A program made the position numbers and the translations under genes. The notes beneath the pieces are model-generated. The model made no database searches and had not been told where the DNA came from. It saw nothing but the letters and a program-made list of their open reading frames with translations. This document shows, in pieces, positions 12,537 through 13,623 of a stretch of DNA of 13,623 nt. Positions within the stretch are counted from its first letter, which is position 1. Every line of letters starts with the position of its first letter. The stretch comes from Clostridia bacterium (GTDB taxonomy: Bacteria; Bacillota; Clostridia; Christensenellales; Aristaeellaceae): contig JAKSQG010000030.1 in NCBI GenBank assembly GCA_024404275.1, positions 1 to 13,623 on the forward strand, written 5' to 3'.

Positions 12537-13427
12537 ATGGAAACTGTTAAGCTTCACATGACTGATGAACAATTGGCCCTTCACCGCGCTGCGCATCGCC
12601 GCAAGACCATCGGTGCCATTCTGCAGTATACCTTCGCAATTCTCCTGACCCTGATCATGGTGTTCCCGCTGTACTGGATGGTCATCTCCTCCTTCAAATC
12701 CAGCAACGAGCTGCTGCTGACCTACCCCACCTTCTGGCCGCAGGAGTGGCATCCCGAAAACTACAGCATCGTGATGGCCAAGTTCCCCATTGGCACGTAC
12801 ATGATCAACTCCCTCATCTGCACGGTGGCGACCACGCTTGGCCAGCTGCTGGTGGGTGTCTTCGCGGCTTATGCCTTCTCCAAGGGTGATTTCCCGGGCA
12901 AAGACATCCTGTTCCTGCTCATTCTGGGCGCTCTGATGGTGCCCACGCAGGTCACCTTCATTCCCACCTACATCATGGCTTCCCACCTGAACTGGATCAA
13001 CACCTTCTGGGGTCTGATCATTCCGGAATCCGTATCGGCGTATTTCATCTTCATGCTCCGTCAGAATTTCAAGGCGGTGGATGAAAGCTATCTGGATGCC
13101 GGACGCGTGGACGGCATGGGACGCATCGGTCTGATCCGTCACGTACTGGTGCCCATGAACAAGCCCGCCGTCATCACCGTGACGGTCCTTGCCTTCATCA
13201 ACGGCTGGAACAGCTACTTCTGGCCCAAGATGGTCACGACCCGTGATGAATACCGTACCGTCTCCATCGCTCTGCAGCAGATGCTGCGCTCCTTCGCGGC
13301 AGATGAGATCCGCAGCTTCAACCAGCTGATGGCCGCCGCACTGGTGTGCGTCATCCCCGTGGTGGTGCTGTTCCTGCTGTGCCAGAAGTACATTCTGACC
13401 GGCTTCTCCAAGGCTGCTATGAAGTGA
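12537..13427 (+). CDS. Sugar ABC importer permease, MalG/UgpE type
   Basis: The 296-residue protein is the partner permease. It has about six membrane segments (first near 27-50, last near 265-285). Typical second-position features are FPLYWMVISSFKSSNELL (43-60), NSLICTVATTLGQLL (91-105), GALMVPTQVTFIPTYIM (131-147), the EAA loop YLDAGRVDGMGRIGLIRHVL (185-204) with VPMNKPA after it, and FINGWNSYFWPKMV (220-233). The end QKYILTGFSKAAMK fits the family's usual QKYxxxGxxxGAVK-like tail. It begins 15 bases after the first permease stop with a GGGGGAGGG site upstream, so both come from one mRNA. The residues do not identify the transported sugar. Confidence 0.94.
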   Translation: METVKLHMTDEQLALHRAAHRRKTIGAILQYTFAILLTLIMVFPLYWMVISSFKSSNELLLTYPTFWPQEWHPENYSIVMAKFPIGTYMINSLICTVATTLGQLLVGVFAAYAFSKGDFPGKDILFLLILGALMVPTQVTFIPTYIMASHLNWINTFWGLIIPESVSAYFIFMLRQNFKAVDESYLDAGRVDGMGRIGLIRHVLVPMNKPAVITVTVLAFINGWNSYFWPKMVTTRDEYRTVSIALQQMLRSFAADEIRSFNQLMAAALVCVIPVVVLFLLCQKYILTGFSKAAMK

Positions 13428-13444
13428 TTTACGAATAAGAATTG

Positions 13445-13489
13445 TTGGGGCGACCACGCTTTCAGAGCCTGAAAGCATGGTCGCCCCAA
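13445..13489. repeat. Long near-perfect inverted repeat without a T-run
   Basis: Arms of 21 bases (13445-13465 and 13469-13489) match at 20 positions, with one C/A mismatch and a three-base AGC loop. The top of the stem is GC-rich (TTGGGGCGACCA) and no T-run follows on the plus strand, so it is not a standard terminator. It may protect the mRNA 3' end, or be one copy of a dispersed intergenic palindrome; only one copy lies in the window. Confidence 0.6.
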
Positions 13490-13525
13490 ACCCCACCCGA
13501 GAAAGGGCAAGGATTTTTCAACAGC

Positions 13526-13579
13526 AAAACACCCCTGCAATGATGAAAGATGACCTTCATCAAAGCAAGGGTGTTTTTT
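13526..13579 (+). terminator. Terminator of the ABC importer operon
   Basis: AAAACACCC (13526-13534) pairs with GGGTGTTTT (13569-13577). Inner segments TGC/GCA and TGATGAA/TTCATCA extend the stem with two small internal mismatches. A run of six T ends at 13579. The rest of the window to 13623 shows nothing I can name. Confidence 0.75.
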
Positions 13580-13623
13580 ATAGTTATGATTGCTTTTTCG
13601 CGGAGGGTTTGGGAACCGCCCTT

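Noticed and set aside
11514..13496. Open frame of 660 codons on the minus strand opposite the permease genes
   Set aside because: Antisense to two clear permeases; composition heavy in His, Gln, Arg and Gly with no domain. It also starts inside the palindrome region.

Overview
The window looks like chromosomal DNA of a fairly GC-rich, strictly anaerobic member of the Clostridia (Bacillota). The evidence is the AAAGGAG-type ribosome binding sites, compact sigma-A-like promoters and U-tailed terminators, an NrdR repressor, a YczE-type membrane protein, an UgpB/MalE-type sugar ABC importer, and above all a [FeFe]-hydrogenase-related accessory operon of the DRTGG / GHKL ATPase / PHP type. The species cannot be told from the sequence alone. 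I saw no rRNA, tRNA, CRISPR array, insertion sequence or phage gene.

Layout. (1) 1-2809, minus strand: a sugar operon read from a strong promoter near 2782-2809. It encodes a PfkB-family sugar-phosphate kinase, a zinc-dependent L-sorbose-1-phosphate reductase-like dehydrogenase (SorE/YggP type), and an FGGY carbohydrate kinase cut by the left edge. (2) 2810-4983, plus strand: three single genes, each with its own promoter. They are an unrecognised protein with a D-x-D-G-D-G loop and a Pro/Gly-rich tail, an unrecognised one-helix membrane protein, and a YczE-like membrane protein. The first two end in clear terminators. The third shares a bidirectional terminator with nrdR. (3) 5048-10031, minus strand: a tightly packed seven-gene operon from a TTGACA/TAAAAT promoter at 10003-10031, followed by nrdR, which has its own promoter. 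The operon order is DRTGG protein, RsbW/RsbT-like ATPase, HydS-like [FeFe]-hydrogenase-domain protein, second DRTGG protein, PHP phosphoesterase, second GHKL ATPase, SGNH hydrolase. (4) 10093-13579, plus strand: a divergent sugar ABC importer made of a binding protein, two tandem terminator-like hairpins, two permeases and a terminator. No ATPase is encoded here.

How the genes fit together. The left operon reads as non-PTS sugar or polyol catabolism: kinase, oxidoreductase, second kinase. The right operon imports a carbohydrate and may or may not feed the left one. The central operon looks like a redox- or H2-sensing module. A hydrogenase-fold protein that keeps the four H-cluster cysteines sits between two ATPase/DRTGG pairs and a PHP metallo-phosphoesterase, with no hydB/hydC or catalytic hydA gene in the window. 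This is the most interesting part. The individual families are known, but the signalling chemistry that joins them is, as far as I know, not established.
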